Assembly: GCF_001047375.1 (NCBI RefSeq)
Contig: NZ_LFVU01000008.1
Coordinates: 1 to 36,552 of the forward strand
Origin: Clostridium cylindrosporum DSM 605
GTDB taxonomy: Bacteria; Bacillota; Clostridia; Clostridiales; Caloramatoraceae
Direction of reading: 5' to 3'
DNA length: 36,552 nt
Positions 18,141 through 26,178 of the stretch are shown one piece after another. Position 1 is the first letter of the stretch, and each line of letters starts with the position of its first letter. A program made the translations under genes and the position numbers. Under the pieces are notes generated by a model, which saw only the letters and a list, made by a program, of their open reading frames with translations, did not search any database and was not told where the DNA came from.

Positions 18141-18164
18141 AATCCTAAAAAAGTAGGTTTTGGC
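18136..18164 (-). terminator. Hairpin after the 74-aa gene, overlapping the ctsR -35
   Basis: Arms GCCAAAA and TTTTGGC plus CCTA/TAGG (one bulged T) form an 11-base-pair hairpin with an A-rich loop. On the minus strand it is followed by TAATTTATT, a weak tail. It may terminate the upstream 74-aa gene. Confidence 0.5.
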
Positions 18165-18257
18165 CTAAATTCAAATAAAAGTTTCTGTTTAGTTAATTTA
18201 TCTTTAAATTATTGATACTTTCACTTAATTTCGCTATTCTTCTATTGATTTTCATTA

Positions 18258-18482
18258 CTATATATTATTGTCCTTTTTAGCTAATATATACTCATTGTTT
18301 CCTTCGGTTTTGTATTTATATGATAAATCCTCTCCCTCAAGGGCATTTAATATACTTTCTCTATTTGTATTATCATCTGTAAAAATTGCTAAACAATCCC
18401 CTGTTTTAAGAAGTTCTACAGCTCCTTTAATTTCACCTTTTAAACCAGTAGTATCTCTTACTCTTAAAGTGTATTTTGACAT
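18258..18482 (-). CDS. Small protein, possibly TusA/SirA-like without the active cysteine
   Basis: A 74-aa soluble protein. The pattern VRDTTGLKGEI, then LKTGDCLAIFTDDNTN, then an alternating helix and strand ending in YILAKKD resembles the TusA/SirA fold (beta-alpha-beta-alpha-beta-beta). TusA proteins have CPxP where this one has GEIKG, so it could not relay sulfur in the usual way. The likeness is by eye and weak. The ATG at 18482 follows GAGGTGAT; the GTG three codons earlier lies within that site. It stands alone between ctsR and divergent lepB. Confidence 0.6.
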   Translation of the reverse strand: MSKYTLRVRDTTGLKGEIKGAVELLKTGDCLAIFTDDNTNRESILNALEGEDLSYKYKTEGNNEYILAKKDNNI

Positions 18483-18612
18483 ATTTATCACCTCTAAAAT
18501 AGTTTTCTCTTTTAAATAAATTTAAAACAGGAAATAAGGTGTAAATATAAACTTTTAATTAATTATTTGTTTTTATTCCCTATTTCCCTATCATTTTTTA
18601 TGTAAATAGGTA

Positions 18613-18640
18613 TATAATAAATCTAGATAGGAGGGAGACA
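18613..18640 (+). promoter_or_regulatory. -10 element and ribosome site of lepB
   Basis: TATAAT at 18613-18618 on the plus strand, with no good -35. A strong GGAGGGAG (about 18630-18637) lies five bases before the TTG, which decides that start. Confidence 0.5.
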
Positions 18641-18641
18641 T

Positions 18642-19160
18642 TTGAAAAGTGCATTATCTAAAATAGTAGAATGGATAGTATGTATAGTTATTGCTTTTGT
18701 ACTAACATTTTTACTAAAAACATATTTGTTTGATATAATTAGAGTTTCAGGAGATTCTATGTACTCAACTCTACATAATAGGGATATGCTTGGTGTTGAA
18801 AAAGTTAGCCTATTCAAAAAAGATTTTAAACATGGGGATATTATTATATTTGATCCAGGTAGTAAAGGCCAAGGTATATATATAAAGAGAATAATCGGAC
18901 TTCCTGGAGATACTGTTGAAATAAAGGATGGTGGGGTTTATGTTAATGATAAACATCTTAATGAAACCTATCTGGATCCTAATACCTATACAGACAACGA
19001 CCTTAAAATATCAATTAAAGAGGGCTATGTTTTTGTACTAGGAGATAATAGGGAAGTAAGTGAAGACAGTAGAAATATAGGACCTGTTCCTATTGAGAAC
19101 ATAAAGGGACATGCAATCTTTAGATTCTTTCCATTTAATAATATAGGTAGAATTAAATAG
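18642..19160 (+). CDS. lepB: Signal peptidase I
   Basis: A 172-aa type I signal peptidase. A single N-terminal membrane anchor (about 9-30) is followed by SGDSM with catalytic Ser39, KRIIGLPGD with general base Lys82, and LGDNREVSEDSRNIGPV near the C terminus. It removes signal peptides from secreted proteins on the outer membrane face. The length is typical of the small Gram-positive form (SipS-like). The start is TTG with a strong ribosome site. It is convergent with phoU and shares its terminator. Confidence 0.95.
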   Translation: MKSALSKIVEWIVCIVIAFVLTFLLKTYLFDIIRVSGDSMYSTLHNRDMLGVEKVSLFKKDFKHGDIIIFDPGSKGQGIYIKRIIGLPGDTVEIKDGGVYVNDKHLNETYLDPNTYTDNDLKISIKEGYVFVLGDNREVSEDSRNIGPVPIENIKGHAIFRFFPFNNIGRIK

Positions 19161-19164
19161 TAAC

Positions 19165-19203
19165 TAAAAAACACAGTAGAGGATATACTCTACTGTGTTT
19201 TTT
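19165..19203. terminator. Bidirectional terminator between lepB and phoU
   Basis: An 11-base stem (ACACAGTAGAG, loop GATATA) flanked by A-run and T-run, so it gives a U-tail on both strands. Confidence 0.88.
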
Positions 19204-19206
19204 ATA

Positions 19207-19860
19207 TTAATTAAATACTTGTCTTTCACCTGTTACCATATAAACAAGTCTTTCACATATATTTGTAGTATGATCCGCTATTCTTTCTAGGAATCTACCA
19301 ACAAATAAAAGTTTTGTTCCTTGCTTAATGTTATCATTATGCTCAGCTATAAGTCTAAATAACTCTTCAACTATGTTTTCATACATTGTATCAATTTGCT
19401 CATCCATTTGAGCTACATTTTCAGCAAGTGTTATGTCTTCTTTAACAAATGCATCAAGACTTAACCTTACCATGTCCTGGCATATCTCTGCCATCTTAGG
19501 AATATCTATAAGAGGTTTTATAAGAGGTTCTTCTCCAATTTCAAGGGTGATTTTTGCAATGTTTACTGCATGATCTCCCATTCTCTCAAGATCTGTTATT
19601 AACTTTAGTGCAGTTAAAACTATACGAAGATCCTTTGCAAGTGGTGACTCAAGTAAAAGTAATGTCATACATTCTTGCTCTATTTCTATTTCTAAAAGAT
19701 CTATTTTATCATCTTCTTCATATACTCTTTTAGCAAGTTCTATGTCACCGCTTTTTAATGCATTAACAGACATATTAATAACATTTTCCACCATAGAACC
19801 CATTGTTAGAACTTTATGTTTAACATCAAGAAGCTTTTGTGAGTAATGCTCTCTACTCAT
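19207..19860 (-). CDS. phoU: Phosphate transport regulator PhoU
   Basis: A 217-aa all-helical protein with two PhoU repeats (about 10-95 and 115-205). Each has the metal-binding E/DxxxD pattern, for example DLERMGDHAVNIA and FLERIADHTTNICE. PhoU senses PstB/PhoR state and restrains the Pho response when phosphate is plentiful. It is last in pstS-pstC-pstA-pstB-phoU, 17 bases after pstB. Confidence 0.95.
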   Translation of the reverse strand: MSREHYSQKLLDVKHKVLTMGSMVENVINMSVNALKSGDIELAKRVYEEDDKIDLLEIEIEQECMTLLLLESPLAKDLRIVLTALKLITDLERMGDHAVNIAKITLEIGEEPLIKPLIDIPKMAEICQDMVRLSLDAFVKEDITLAENVAQMDEQIDTMYENIVEELFRLIAEHNDNIKQGTKLLFVGRFLERIADHTTNICERLVYMVTGERQVFN

Positions 19861-19877
19861 TTCTTTACCCCCTTCTT

Positions 19878-20633
19878 CTAACCGAAACGACCTGTTATAT
19901 AATCCTCTGTTCTCTTGTCTTTTGGGTTAGAGAAAATATTTTTTGTTATATCGTACTCTATAACCTCTCCATTAAGGAAAAATGCAGTATAATCTGAGAT
20001 TCTAGCTGCTTGGTGCATAGAGTGGGTTACCATTATAATAGTGTACTCATCTTTTAAATCAAGAACTAGTTCTTCTATCTTATGAGTAGATATAGGGTCC
20101 AGTGCAGATGTAGGTTCATCCATTAGAATAACATCTGGCTGCATAGCTATTGCTCTTGCAATACAAAGTCTTTGTTGTTGTCCCCCTGAAAGTTCAAGAG
20201 CTGATTTATGAATCTTATCCTTAACTTCGTCATAAAGCGCAACAGACTTTAGAGTACTTTCAACTACTTCATCTAAAAGTTCTTTATCCTTAACCCCATT
20301 TTTCCTAAGACCGTAAACTATATTTTCATATATTGTTTTAGGAAATGGGTTTGGTCTTTGAAATACCATTCCTATGTTACGTCTAAGTTCAACTGAATCT
20401 ACCTTCTCTGCGTATATATCTTCTCCATTAACCTCAATTTGTCCTTCTACCTTAATGCCATCAATAAAATCATTCATTCTATTTAAACTTCTTAAGAATG
20501 TTGATTTACCACAACCTGATGGCCCTATAAAAGCAGTAACCTTTTTTTCGTATATGTCCATATTTATATTTTTAAGCGCTTTATTATTTCCATAATAAAA
20601 ATCCATGTTTTTTATTTTTATTTTAGCGTCCAT
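19878..20633 (-). CDS. pstB: Phosphate ABC transporter ATP-binding protein PstB
   Basis: A 251-aa ABC ATPase. Walker A is GPSGCGKST, the signature is [16 protein letters not shown], and Walker B with catalytic Glu is [12 protein letters not shown]; the H-loop is MVTHSMHQA. The length and the C terminus ([10 protein letters not shown]) are diagnostic of PstB. It energises phosphate import through PstC-PstA. The frame opens at GTG 20642, but that codon lies in the AAGGTGAG ribosome site, so ATG 20633 is preferred. Confidence 0.96.
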   Translation of the reverse strand: MDAKIKIKNMDFYYGNNKALKNINMDIYEKKVTAFIGPSGCGKSTFLRSLNRMNDFIDGIKVEGQIEVNGEDIYAEKVDSVELRRNIGMVFQRPNPFPKTIYENIVYGLRKNGVKDKELLDEVVESTLKSVALYDEVKDKIHKSALELSGGQQQRLCIARAIAMQPDVILMDEPTSALDPISTHKIEELVLDLKDEYTIIMVTHSMHQAARISDYTAFFLNGEVIEYDITKNIFSNPKDKRTEDYITGRFG

Positions 20634-20651
20634 AGTGCTCACCTTCTTACA

Positions 20652-21524
20652 TTAATCCTTCATTTTGATTTGGTACTTGTTTCTTAGTACTATAGCTATT
20701 GAATTTACTAGTAGTAGCATAGCAAGAAGTACAATAATACCTGCTGCTGCAAGATGTTCAAACTCTGCCTTTGGCATTGAAGACCAGTTAAATATCTGGA
20801 TTGGAAGAGCTGTAAACTGATCCATTGGATTAGTTGGTGCAAATGATATATATCCAACTGCTCCAACAACTATAAGTGGCGCAGCTTCTCCAAGAACTCT
20901 TGATATACCAAGGATTGTTCCCGTAAGAATCCCAGGAATAGAATATGGAAGAATAACACCTGTAACAGTTTGCCACTTAGTAGTTCCAAGTGCATATGAT
21001 GCTTGCTTAAGTGATGATGGAACAGTTCTTAAGGCTTCCTGTGCAGCTAGGGTTATTATAGGAAGAACTAGTAGTGCCATAGTAAATGATGCTGCTAGTA
21101 TACTTCTTCCCATTCCAAGTACTCTAACAAATATAGTAAGACCTAATATACCATATATAATTGATGGAACCCCTGCTAGGTTCGCAATATTTAGCTTTAT
21201 AAATTCAGTAAATTTGCCTTCTTTTGCATATTCCTCAAGATAAATAGCCGTTCCAACACCAATAGGAAATGCTATTAAAGCTGTTAATACTATAATCCAT
21301 AAACTACCTAGTAGTGCTGGGAATATACCTGCTCTCTTTGGAAGTATTGAAGGATAATTAGCAATAAACTTTCCGCTAAGCCATGGTAGTCCCTTAATAA
21401 GTACGTCAATTAAAAGAATAGCTAGCATTACTATACCAAACATGGTACAAGCGAATAAAATTCCATGGAATATTGAGTTTTTCATTTGTCTTTTCTTAAT
21501 TCTTTGAATGTCTCTTTCTTCCAC
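20652..21524 (-). CDS. pstA: Phosphate ABC transporter permease PstA
   Basis: A 290-aa membrane protein with about six helices and one permease domain. The EAA loop is seen around SLKQASYALGTTKWQTVTGVILPYSIPGILTG (two parts: QASYALGTTKWQ and VILPYSIPGIL). It pairs with PstC to form the phosphate channel. The GTG start shares a base with the pstC stop (TAGTG), and the AGGAGGG ribosome site lies inside pstC, so the two are translationally coupled. Confidence 0.95.
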   Translation of the reverse strand: MEERDIQRIKKRQMKNSIFHGILFACTMFGIVMLAILLIDVLIKGLPWLSGKFIANYPSILPKRAGIFPALLGSLWIIVLTALIAFPIGVGTAIYLEEYAKEGKFTEFIKLNIANLAGVPSIIYGILGLTIFVRVLGMGRSILAASFTMALLVLPIITLAAQEALRTVPSSLKQASYALGTTKWQTVTGVILPYSIPGILTGTILGISRVLGEAAPLIVVGAVGYISFAPTNPMDQFTALPIQIFNWSSMPKAEFEHLAAAGIIVLLAMLLLVNSIAIVLRNKYQIKMKD

Positions 21525-22429
21525 TATAGTGCCCTCCTATACTTTTTAACGATTCTTTTAGAAATAATGTTAAGTATTAAAGTTATAATAAATAATAGTG
21601 TTCCAACTGCATAAAGTGTTTTATGTGAAATAGAACCATAAGGAACATCTCCCATACTAACCTGTGCTATAAATCCCGTCATTGTTTGTATACTCTCTAG
21701 TGGATTTAGAGTAAGCTTTGGAGTTGAACCTGCTGCCATTGCAACAATCATTGTTTCTCCAATAGCTCTTGATATTGCAAGTATAAATGATGCTGCTATA
21801 CTTGATATTGAAGCTGGCAGAACTATTTTTGTTGCAACTTCATATTTAGTAGAACCAAGTCCATAGGCCCCTTGTCTTAATGAATCTGGTACTGCCATCA
21901 TAGCATCTTCACTTAATGATGAAACCATAGGTATAGTCATTATACCAACTGCAATTCCTGCGCTAAGTGCATTAAAAACGCTTATATCAGGAAATATTGC
22001 CTTTAAAATAGGAGTTATAGTAGTTACAGCAAAGTATCCATATACAATTGATGGTATACCCGCTAGTATTTCAAGAATTGGCTTAATTATCTTTCTAAGT
22101 TTAGCTGGAGCGTATTCACTTAAGTATATAGCTGCTCCAAGACCAATAGGAATAGAAATTAACGCTGCAAATATAACTATTAATAGTGTACCTGCTACTA
22201 ATGGAAGAACTCCAAAATGTGCGTCATTAAATAAAGGTGTCCATTGTGTACCTGTTAAAAATTCTACTATAGACACTTCCTTAAAAAACCCAAAAGTCTC
22301 TTCTAATAGTGAAAAAATAATTCCTATGGTAATAAGTACAGATATTACCCCTAGTGCAAGCAATGAGGCCTTAACAACTTTTTCTTGTTTTTGTACCTTA
22401 GCTTTACTTGCGAATTTAATTTTTCTCAT
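21524..22429 (-). CDS. pstC: Phosphate ABC transporter permease PstC
   Basis: A 301-aa integral membrane protein. The first helix is at about 20-45, followed by a family-typical external loop (GTQWTPLFNDAHFG) and five more helices. The EAA loop is SLRQGAYGLGSTKYEVATKIVLPAS, seen as GAYGLGSTKYEV and IVLPASISSI. It is the partner of PstA. A good GGGAGGATTG precedes the ATG. The 58-base gap from pstS holds an imperfect hairpin (22446-22502). Confidence 0.95.
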   Translation of the reverse strand: MRKIKFASKAKVQKQEKVVKASLLALGVISVLITIGIIFSLLEETFGFFKEVSIVEFLTGTQWTPLFNDAHFGVLPLVAGTLLIVIFAALISIPIGLGAAIYLSEYAPAKLRKIIKPILEILAGIPSIVYGYFAVTTITPILKAIFPDISVFNALSAGIAVGIMTIPMVSSLSEDAMMAVPDSLRQGAYGLGSTKYEVATKIVLPASISSIAASFILAISRAIGETMIVAMAAGSTPKLTLNPLESIQTMTGFIAQVSMGDVPYGSISHKTLYAVGTLLFIITLILNIISKRIVKKYRRAL

Positions 22430-22445
22430 TTCAATCCTCCCTTTG

Positions 22446-22502
22446 CTAGGGCAGGGATAAAAGTACCAAGTTGTTAAATTTAGATTGTTACTTCCCTGCT
22501 AG
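22446..22502 (-). other. Imperfect hairpin at the pstS/pstC junction
   Basis: GCAGGGA/TCCCTGC arms with a two-base bulge and outer CTAG pairs enclose about 35 bases, covering the end of pstS. No T-run follows on the minus strand. It could protect the 3' end of a processed pstS mRNA, as is common where a binding protein is needed in excess. Role inferred. Confidence 0.35.
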
Positions 22503-23414
22503 TTCATTAACCTTCTTTAAAGCTTCTTCGTATTTTTTATCTTCTAATGGATAGTATCCAACCTCTGTTACAAACTCCTTAACTCTTGTCATGTAGTATG
22601 TTAAGTATTTGTGTACTTCTGGTCTTTCAAATGATTTCTTGTTTACATATATATATAAAGGTCTTGAAAGTGGTGAGTATGTCTTATCACTTATTGACTT
22701 AGCATTAAGTTCTACTCCATTTACTTTAAGTGCCTTTAACTTACTACTATTTTCTTCATAGAAGGCTGCTCCAAAATATCCTAATGCATATTTATCATTT
22801 GCTATTCCTTGCACTAAAACATTATCATCTTCACTTGCTGTAAAATCTGTTCTAATAGATTTGCTTTTTCCGTTTATAGCCTCAGTAAAGTAGTCAAATG
22901 TACCTGAATCTGTTCCTGGTCCATATAATTTAATTTCTTTTTTAGGCCATGCAGGATTAATATCACTCCACATTTTCACCTTAGAGTTTGGCTCCCATAT
23001 TTTCTTAAGATCTTCTGTGGAAACATCATTTACCCAGTTATTTCCAGGGTTAACAACAACTGCTATACCATCGTATGCAATTTCAAACTCCTGCATTTCC
23101 ACACCATTTTTCTTAGCCTTTTCAGCTTCTTCCTCTTTTATAGCCCTTGAGGCATCATTTATATCGATTTCATTAGCATAAAATTTCTTAAATCCTCCAC
23201 CAGTACCTGATGTACCAACTGAAACTCTAACATCTCTATGCTCTTCATTAAAATATTCTGACACAACCTGACTTATAGGTGCTACTGTACTTGACCCGTC
23301 AATTTTTATTTTACCAGTTAAGCCTGATGAGGTATCTCCTTTACCACAACCTACAGCAGTTAGTGATGTAACAGCAATTACGGCTATCGCCACTAATCCC
23401 CTAAGTTTTTTCAT
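22488..23414 (-). CDS. pstS: Phosphate-binding lipoprotein PstS (copy 1, operon-linked)
   Basis: A 308-aa lipoprotein. The signal peptide MKKLRGLVAIAVIAVTSLTAVGC ends in lipobox AVGC. Phosphate-binding motifs are DGSSTVAPI, SGTGGGFKKF and GPGTDSGTFDYF. It captures phosphate for PstCA-PstB. The frame is open to 23456, but GGAGATAT lies just before ATG 23414, which begins a proper signal peptide. It is roughly two-thirds identical, by eye, to the next gene. It has its own Pho-box promoter. Confidence 0.95.
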   Translation of the reverse strand: MKKLRGLVAIAVIAVTSLTAVGCGKGDTSSGLTGKIKIDGSSTVAPISQVVSEYFNEEHRDVRVSVGTSGTGGGFKKFYANEIDINDASRAIKEEEAEKAKKNGVEMQEFEIAYDGIAVVVNPGNNWVNDVSTEDLKKIWEPNSKVKMWSDINPAWPKKEIKLYGPGTDSGTFDYFTEAINGKSKSIRTDFTASEDDNVLVQGIANDKYALGYFGAAFYEENSSKLKALKVNGVELNAKSISDKTYSPLSRPLYIYVNKKSFERPEVHKYLTYYMTRVKEFVTEVGYYPLEDKKYEEALKKVNELAGK

Positions 23415-23460
23415 ATTTGGATATCTCCTTTCAATCCTCCGTAAATTTCGATACAATTTG

Positions 23461-23526
23461 ATTATAGATTTTTGACTATGTATATTCTAGTCTATAAGGT
23501 TAATTAAATGTTAAATCCACTTAACA
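23461..23526 (-). promoter_or_regulatory. Pho-box promoter of pstS copy 1
   Basis: The -10 TATAAT lies at 23466-23461 on the minus strand. Three TTAA-type hexamers (TTAATT 23500, TTAAAT 23511, TTAACA 23521; first base on the plus strand) are spaced 11 and 10 bases. Gram-positive PhoP binds direct repeats of TT(A/T/C)ACA at about this period. The distance from the -10 to the first box (34 bases) is nearly the same as at copy 2. PhoP control is inferred. Confidence 0.65.
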
Positions 23527-23607
23527 TTTAAGCACTTTATTATAGTAATAAGAATTCTAGATTAATATTTTGTTAACTTAGTTTTCCTATAACTATAAAA
23601 AAATATT

Positions 23608-23665
23608 AAAAAAGAAGTTATTAATAATAAGCAAATTGTTACCTACTATATAATAACCTCTTTTT
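23608..23665 (-). terminator. Terminator after pstS copy 2
   Basis: Arms AAAAAGA-GTTATTA type, 14 pairs with one mismatch around a long loop, followed on the minus strand by a T-rich tail (TTTTTTAATATTTTTTT). It makes copy 2 a separate transcription unit. Confidence 0.7.
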
Positions 23666-23701
23666 GATATATTTTGTAGTATTTATTTTTATAATAACAG
23701 T

Positions 23702-24637
23702 TTATTTTGTCGTTATTTCTTTAACTTTGTTAATTCCCTCTTGATACTTAGCGTCTTCTAGTGGGAAATATCCAACTGCGCTAACAAAATCCTTAACATT
23801 TTTCATGTAGAAATTTAAGAATTCTGCAACTTCTGGTCTCTTAGCTGCTGTTTTTGAAACATAGATGTATAATGGTCTTGAAAGTGGTGCATATGTCTTA
23901 TCAGCTATAGTTTCCTTCTTTAGTTCTACACCATTAATCTTAAGAGCATTAAGTTTATTTGCATTTTCTTCATAGTATGCAGCCCCAAAATATCCCATAG
24001 CATATTTATCATTTGAAACACCTTGAACTAGAACGTTATCATCTTCACTTGCAGTAAAGTCTGTTCTTATAGCCTTAGCCTTACCATTTATAGCCTCAGT
24101 AAAGTACTCAAATGTACCTGAATCTGTTCCTGGACCATATAGCTTAATTGGTTCCTTTGGCCATGCAGGATTTACATCACTCCAAAGTTTAACCTTAGAA
24201 TTTGGCTCCCAAATCTTCTTTAAGTCCTCTACTTTTATATCCTTTACCCAGTTATTTTCTTTACTAACAACTACTGCAATTCCGTCATATGCCACTTCAA
24301 GCTTTTCTGATTCTATTCCCTTAGCCTTAGCCTTTTCTTCTTCCTCTGGCTTAATAGCTCTTGAAGCATCGTTTATGTCTGTTTCCCCTGCAACATACTT
24401 TTTAAATCCGCCACCTGTTCCAGATATACCAATTGAAACCTTGATTCCAGGATATTCTCCATTAAAAGCTTCTGTTACAGCTTGAGTAATAGGGGCAACT
24501 GTACTTGACCCATCTACCTTAACTTGTCCAGTAATATCATTTTTCTTAGCCTCTTCCTTTTTTGTACAACCTACTGCACTTACTGCCATTACCGCAAGTA
24601 GCGTACCTACTACAATTCCCTTAAACTTTCCCATCAT
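23702..24637 (-). CDS. pstS: Phosphate-binding lipoprotein PstS (copy 2, monocistronic)
   Basis: A 311-aa lipoprotein with lipobox AVGC after a hydrophobic leader and the same phosphate-binding motifs as copy 1 (DGSSTVAPI, SGTGGGFKKY, GPGTDSGTFEYF). The start may be either of two adjacent ATGs (24637 or 24634); the second has better spacing to AGGAG. It is closed off from copy 1 by a terminator and has a much longer Pho-box array. It may be a higher-output or alternative-affinity binding protein sharing PstCAB. Confidence 0.94.
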   Translation of the reverse strand: MMGKFKGIVVGTLLAVMAVSAVGCTKKEEAKKNDITGQVKVDGSSTVAPITQAVTEAFNGEYPGIKVSIGISGTGGGFKKYVAGETDINDASRAIKPEEEEKAKAKGIESEKLEVAYDGIAVVVSKENNWVKDIKVEDLKKIWEPNSKVKLWSDVNPAWPKEPIKLYGPGTDSGTFEYFTEAINGKAKAIRTDFTASEDDNVLVQGVSNDKYAMGYFGAAYYEENANKLNALKINGVELKKETIADKTYAPLSRPLYIYVSKTAAKRPEVAEFLNFYMKNVKDFVSAVGYFPLEDAKYQEGINKVKEITTK

Positions 24638-24678
24638 AAATCTCCTTTCAAAAATCAGAAAATCATTATTACAACTTC

Positions 24679-24784
24679 ATTATAGAAATTAAGGGCCCCT
24701 ACTTCTATCAATTCTAGGTTAACTTAAAATTAAGTACCCTTAACATTACATTACACATTATTAACATAATTAACATACTTAATT
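24679..24784 (-). promoter_or_regulatory. Pho-box array and promoter of pstS copy 2
   Basis: The -10 TATAAT is at 24684-24679 (minus strand) with no good -35, as expected of an activator-dependent promoter. Upstream, seven hexamers start on the plus strand at 24719 TTAACT, 24730 TTAAGT, 24740 TTAACA, 24751 TTACAC, 24761 TTAACA, 24770 TTAACA and 24779 TTAATT. Spacing is 9-11 bases, one per helical turn, matching PhoP-type boxes. Confidence 0.75.
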
Positions 24785-24870
24785 CATAAAATAAGGATGA
24801 ATTTATTCTGGTCGTATACTAATACTTAGGTTAAAGGATTTATAAATAGCTTAAATTTAAAAATCATATG

Positions 24871-24916
24871 TTAACTAGTATAACAAAGCTATAACTCCAT
24901 TAACTTCTAGTTAACC
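24871..24916. promoter_or_regulatory. Second, distal array of Pho-like boxes
   Basis: TTAACT 24871, ATAACA 24880, ATAACT 24891, TTAACT 24900 and TTAACC 24911 continue the 9-11 base period about 90 bases beyond the first array. The gene-free stretch 24638-25015 holds, from pstS outward, the promoter, the two arrays, and the terminator of the RuBisCO-like gene. I see no ORF or RNA gene in it. Confidence 0.45.
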
Positions 24917-24964
24917 ATTTTTTATGTTTAAAGTATTTATTAGTAAATTCTATACATAAAAAAT

Positions 24965-25013
24965 AAAAATACTAAAGCCAAAAGGAAACATTTCCTATGA
25001 CCTTAGTATTTTT
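24965..25013 (-). terminator. Terminator of the mtnK operon
   Basis: Outer stem AAAAATACTAA(A)G with CTTAGTATTTTT and an inner AGGAAA/TTTCCT stem, followed on the minus strand by TTTTTATTTTTT. It lies directly after the RuBisCO-like gene. Confidence 0.85.
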
Positions 25014-25015
25014 TA

Positions 25016-26161
25016 TTACTTAAATTCTTCAATAGCCTTTTTTAAATCTCTACAATTTTCTAAAAGACCTTTTTCACCTTGGAATAATCCCCCACCTATT
25101 AAAAGCATTGTGTCCTTACCGTAAAACTTTATAATTTCTTCTACTTTTCCTAGTGTCATTCCCCCTGCTGGAGATGGGAATATAGGCTTTATATTATAAA
25201 ACTCCCTAGTACATCCATTTAAAATACTCTTGCACTCCTCTGTACTAAAGGAAAATCTACCACCATAGTTTGGGAATATGCTACAATCTGCTCCAGATAA
25301 TCTTTGAATAAGTCCAAATATAGCACTATGTGATATTCCAAATTTATTCACTGCAAAACTTCCTATAAAGGCAGGATGGCTAAATATTGGTAAGTTTATT
25401 GAATCATCATTTGAAATTTCTCTTATTACATCAAATCCTGTAAGGATTGGACAAATTAAAACTCCACCAGCTCCAGCTTCCTTTGCCTCCTTAGCCCTTT
25501 TAATTACATTTCTATAGCTTCCAGTTATATTTGGTACATATATAGACTTATTTCCTGTTACCTTATTAGCTTTATTTACTGCCTCTGTGCATAGCTTAAC
25601 TCTTTCACTAAATCTTGAAAAACTTTGGTCAGCTATACCATGGTCATCTTTAATAACGTCTACTCCTCCTAGCGCAAGGTCATATGCAATAGATGCAAGT
25701 TCCTCACTTGAAAGGCCAATAGGCTTTAATGCACTAAAAATAATAGGTCTATCAAAAACACCAATTATATCTCTAATTCCTTCTACCCCAAACCTTGGTC
25801 CAGAGAAATTGCTAAGAATAGTCCCAGATAGTTCTATATCTATAAGCTGTATGTTCTCTCTCATACTAATATTTCCAAAAAGAACATTTAGAAACTGTGT
25901 AAATTCCTCACCAACAATTTCAACTGCATAACTTATCTTTACCTTATAGCTTTCTTCATCATACCTTTGAACCTCTTCTATTTTACCTACTATAGATTCC
26001 TTAATATCCCCTAGTGGAAGACATTCATATGGAAACTCTACTGTTTGTTCTACAGTTATATCATTTGCAATAGAAAAAACTTCTTTTTCACTTCCAAATA
26101 TTCTATATAAAACACTAAATCTTTCCCCGGAAAGATTTAAAAACTTATCACTAAAATACAT
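25016..26161 (-). CDS. RuBisCO-like protein (form IV type)
   Basis: A 381-aa protein with the RuBisCO large-subunit fold: a small N-terminal domain (1-125) and a C-terminal TIM barrel. FSALKPIGLS gives the first active-site Lys146. GGVDVIKDDHGI gives the carbamylation Lys171 and Asp173, but His174 replaces the glutamate of KDDE. The loop-6 lysine and the HRA motif of true RuBisCO are missing (ISHSAIFGL, PSPAGGM), so it should not fix CO2. Known members act as diketo-methylthiopentyl phosphate enolase (MtnW) or methylthioribulose phosphate isomerase. It is last in the mtnK-mtnA operon, 17 bases after the transketolase C-half; mtnB is absent, which favours isomerase-like chemistry. Function inferred. 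Confidence 0.88.
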   Translation of the reverse strand: MYFSDKFLNLSGERFSVLYRIFGSEKEVFSIANDITVEQTVEFPYECLPLGDIKESIVGKIEEVQRYDEESYKVKISYAVEIVGEEFTQFLNVLFGNISMRENIQLIDIELSGTILSNFSGPRFGVEGIRDIIGVFDRPIIFSALKPIGLSSEELASIAYDLALGGVDVIKDDHGIADQSFSRFSERVKLCTEAVNKANKVTGNKSIYVPNITGSYRNVIKRAKEAKEAGAGGVLICPILTGFDVIREISNDDSINLPIFSHPAFIGSFAVNKFGISHSAIFGLIQRLSGADCSIFPNYGGRFSFSTEECKSILNGCTREFYNIKPIFPSPAGGMTLGKVEEIIKFYGKDTMLLIGGGLFQGEKGLLENCRDLKKAIEEFK

Positions 26162-26178
26162 AAATTCACCTCTAAAAT

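Noticed and set aside
25016-26161. True CO2-fixing RuBisCO
   Set aside because: Key catalytic residues are replaced (KDDH, no loop-6 lysine, no HRA arginine), and phosphoribulokinase is absent from the window.
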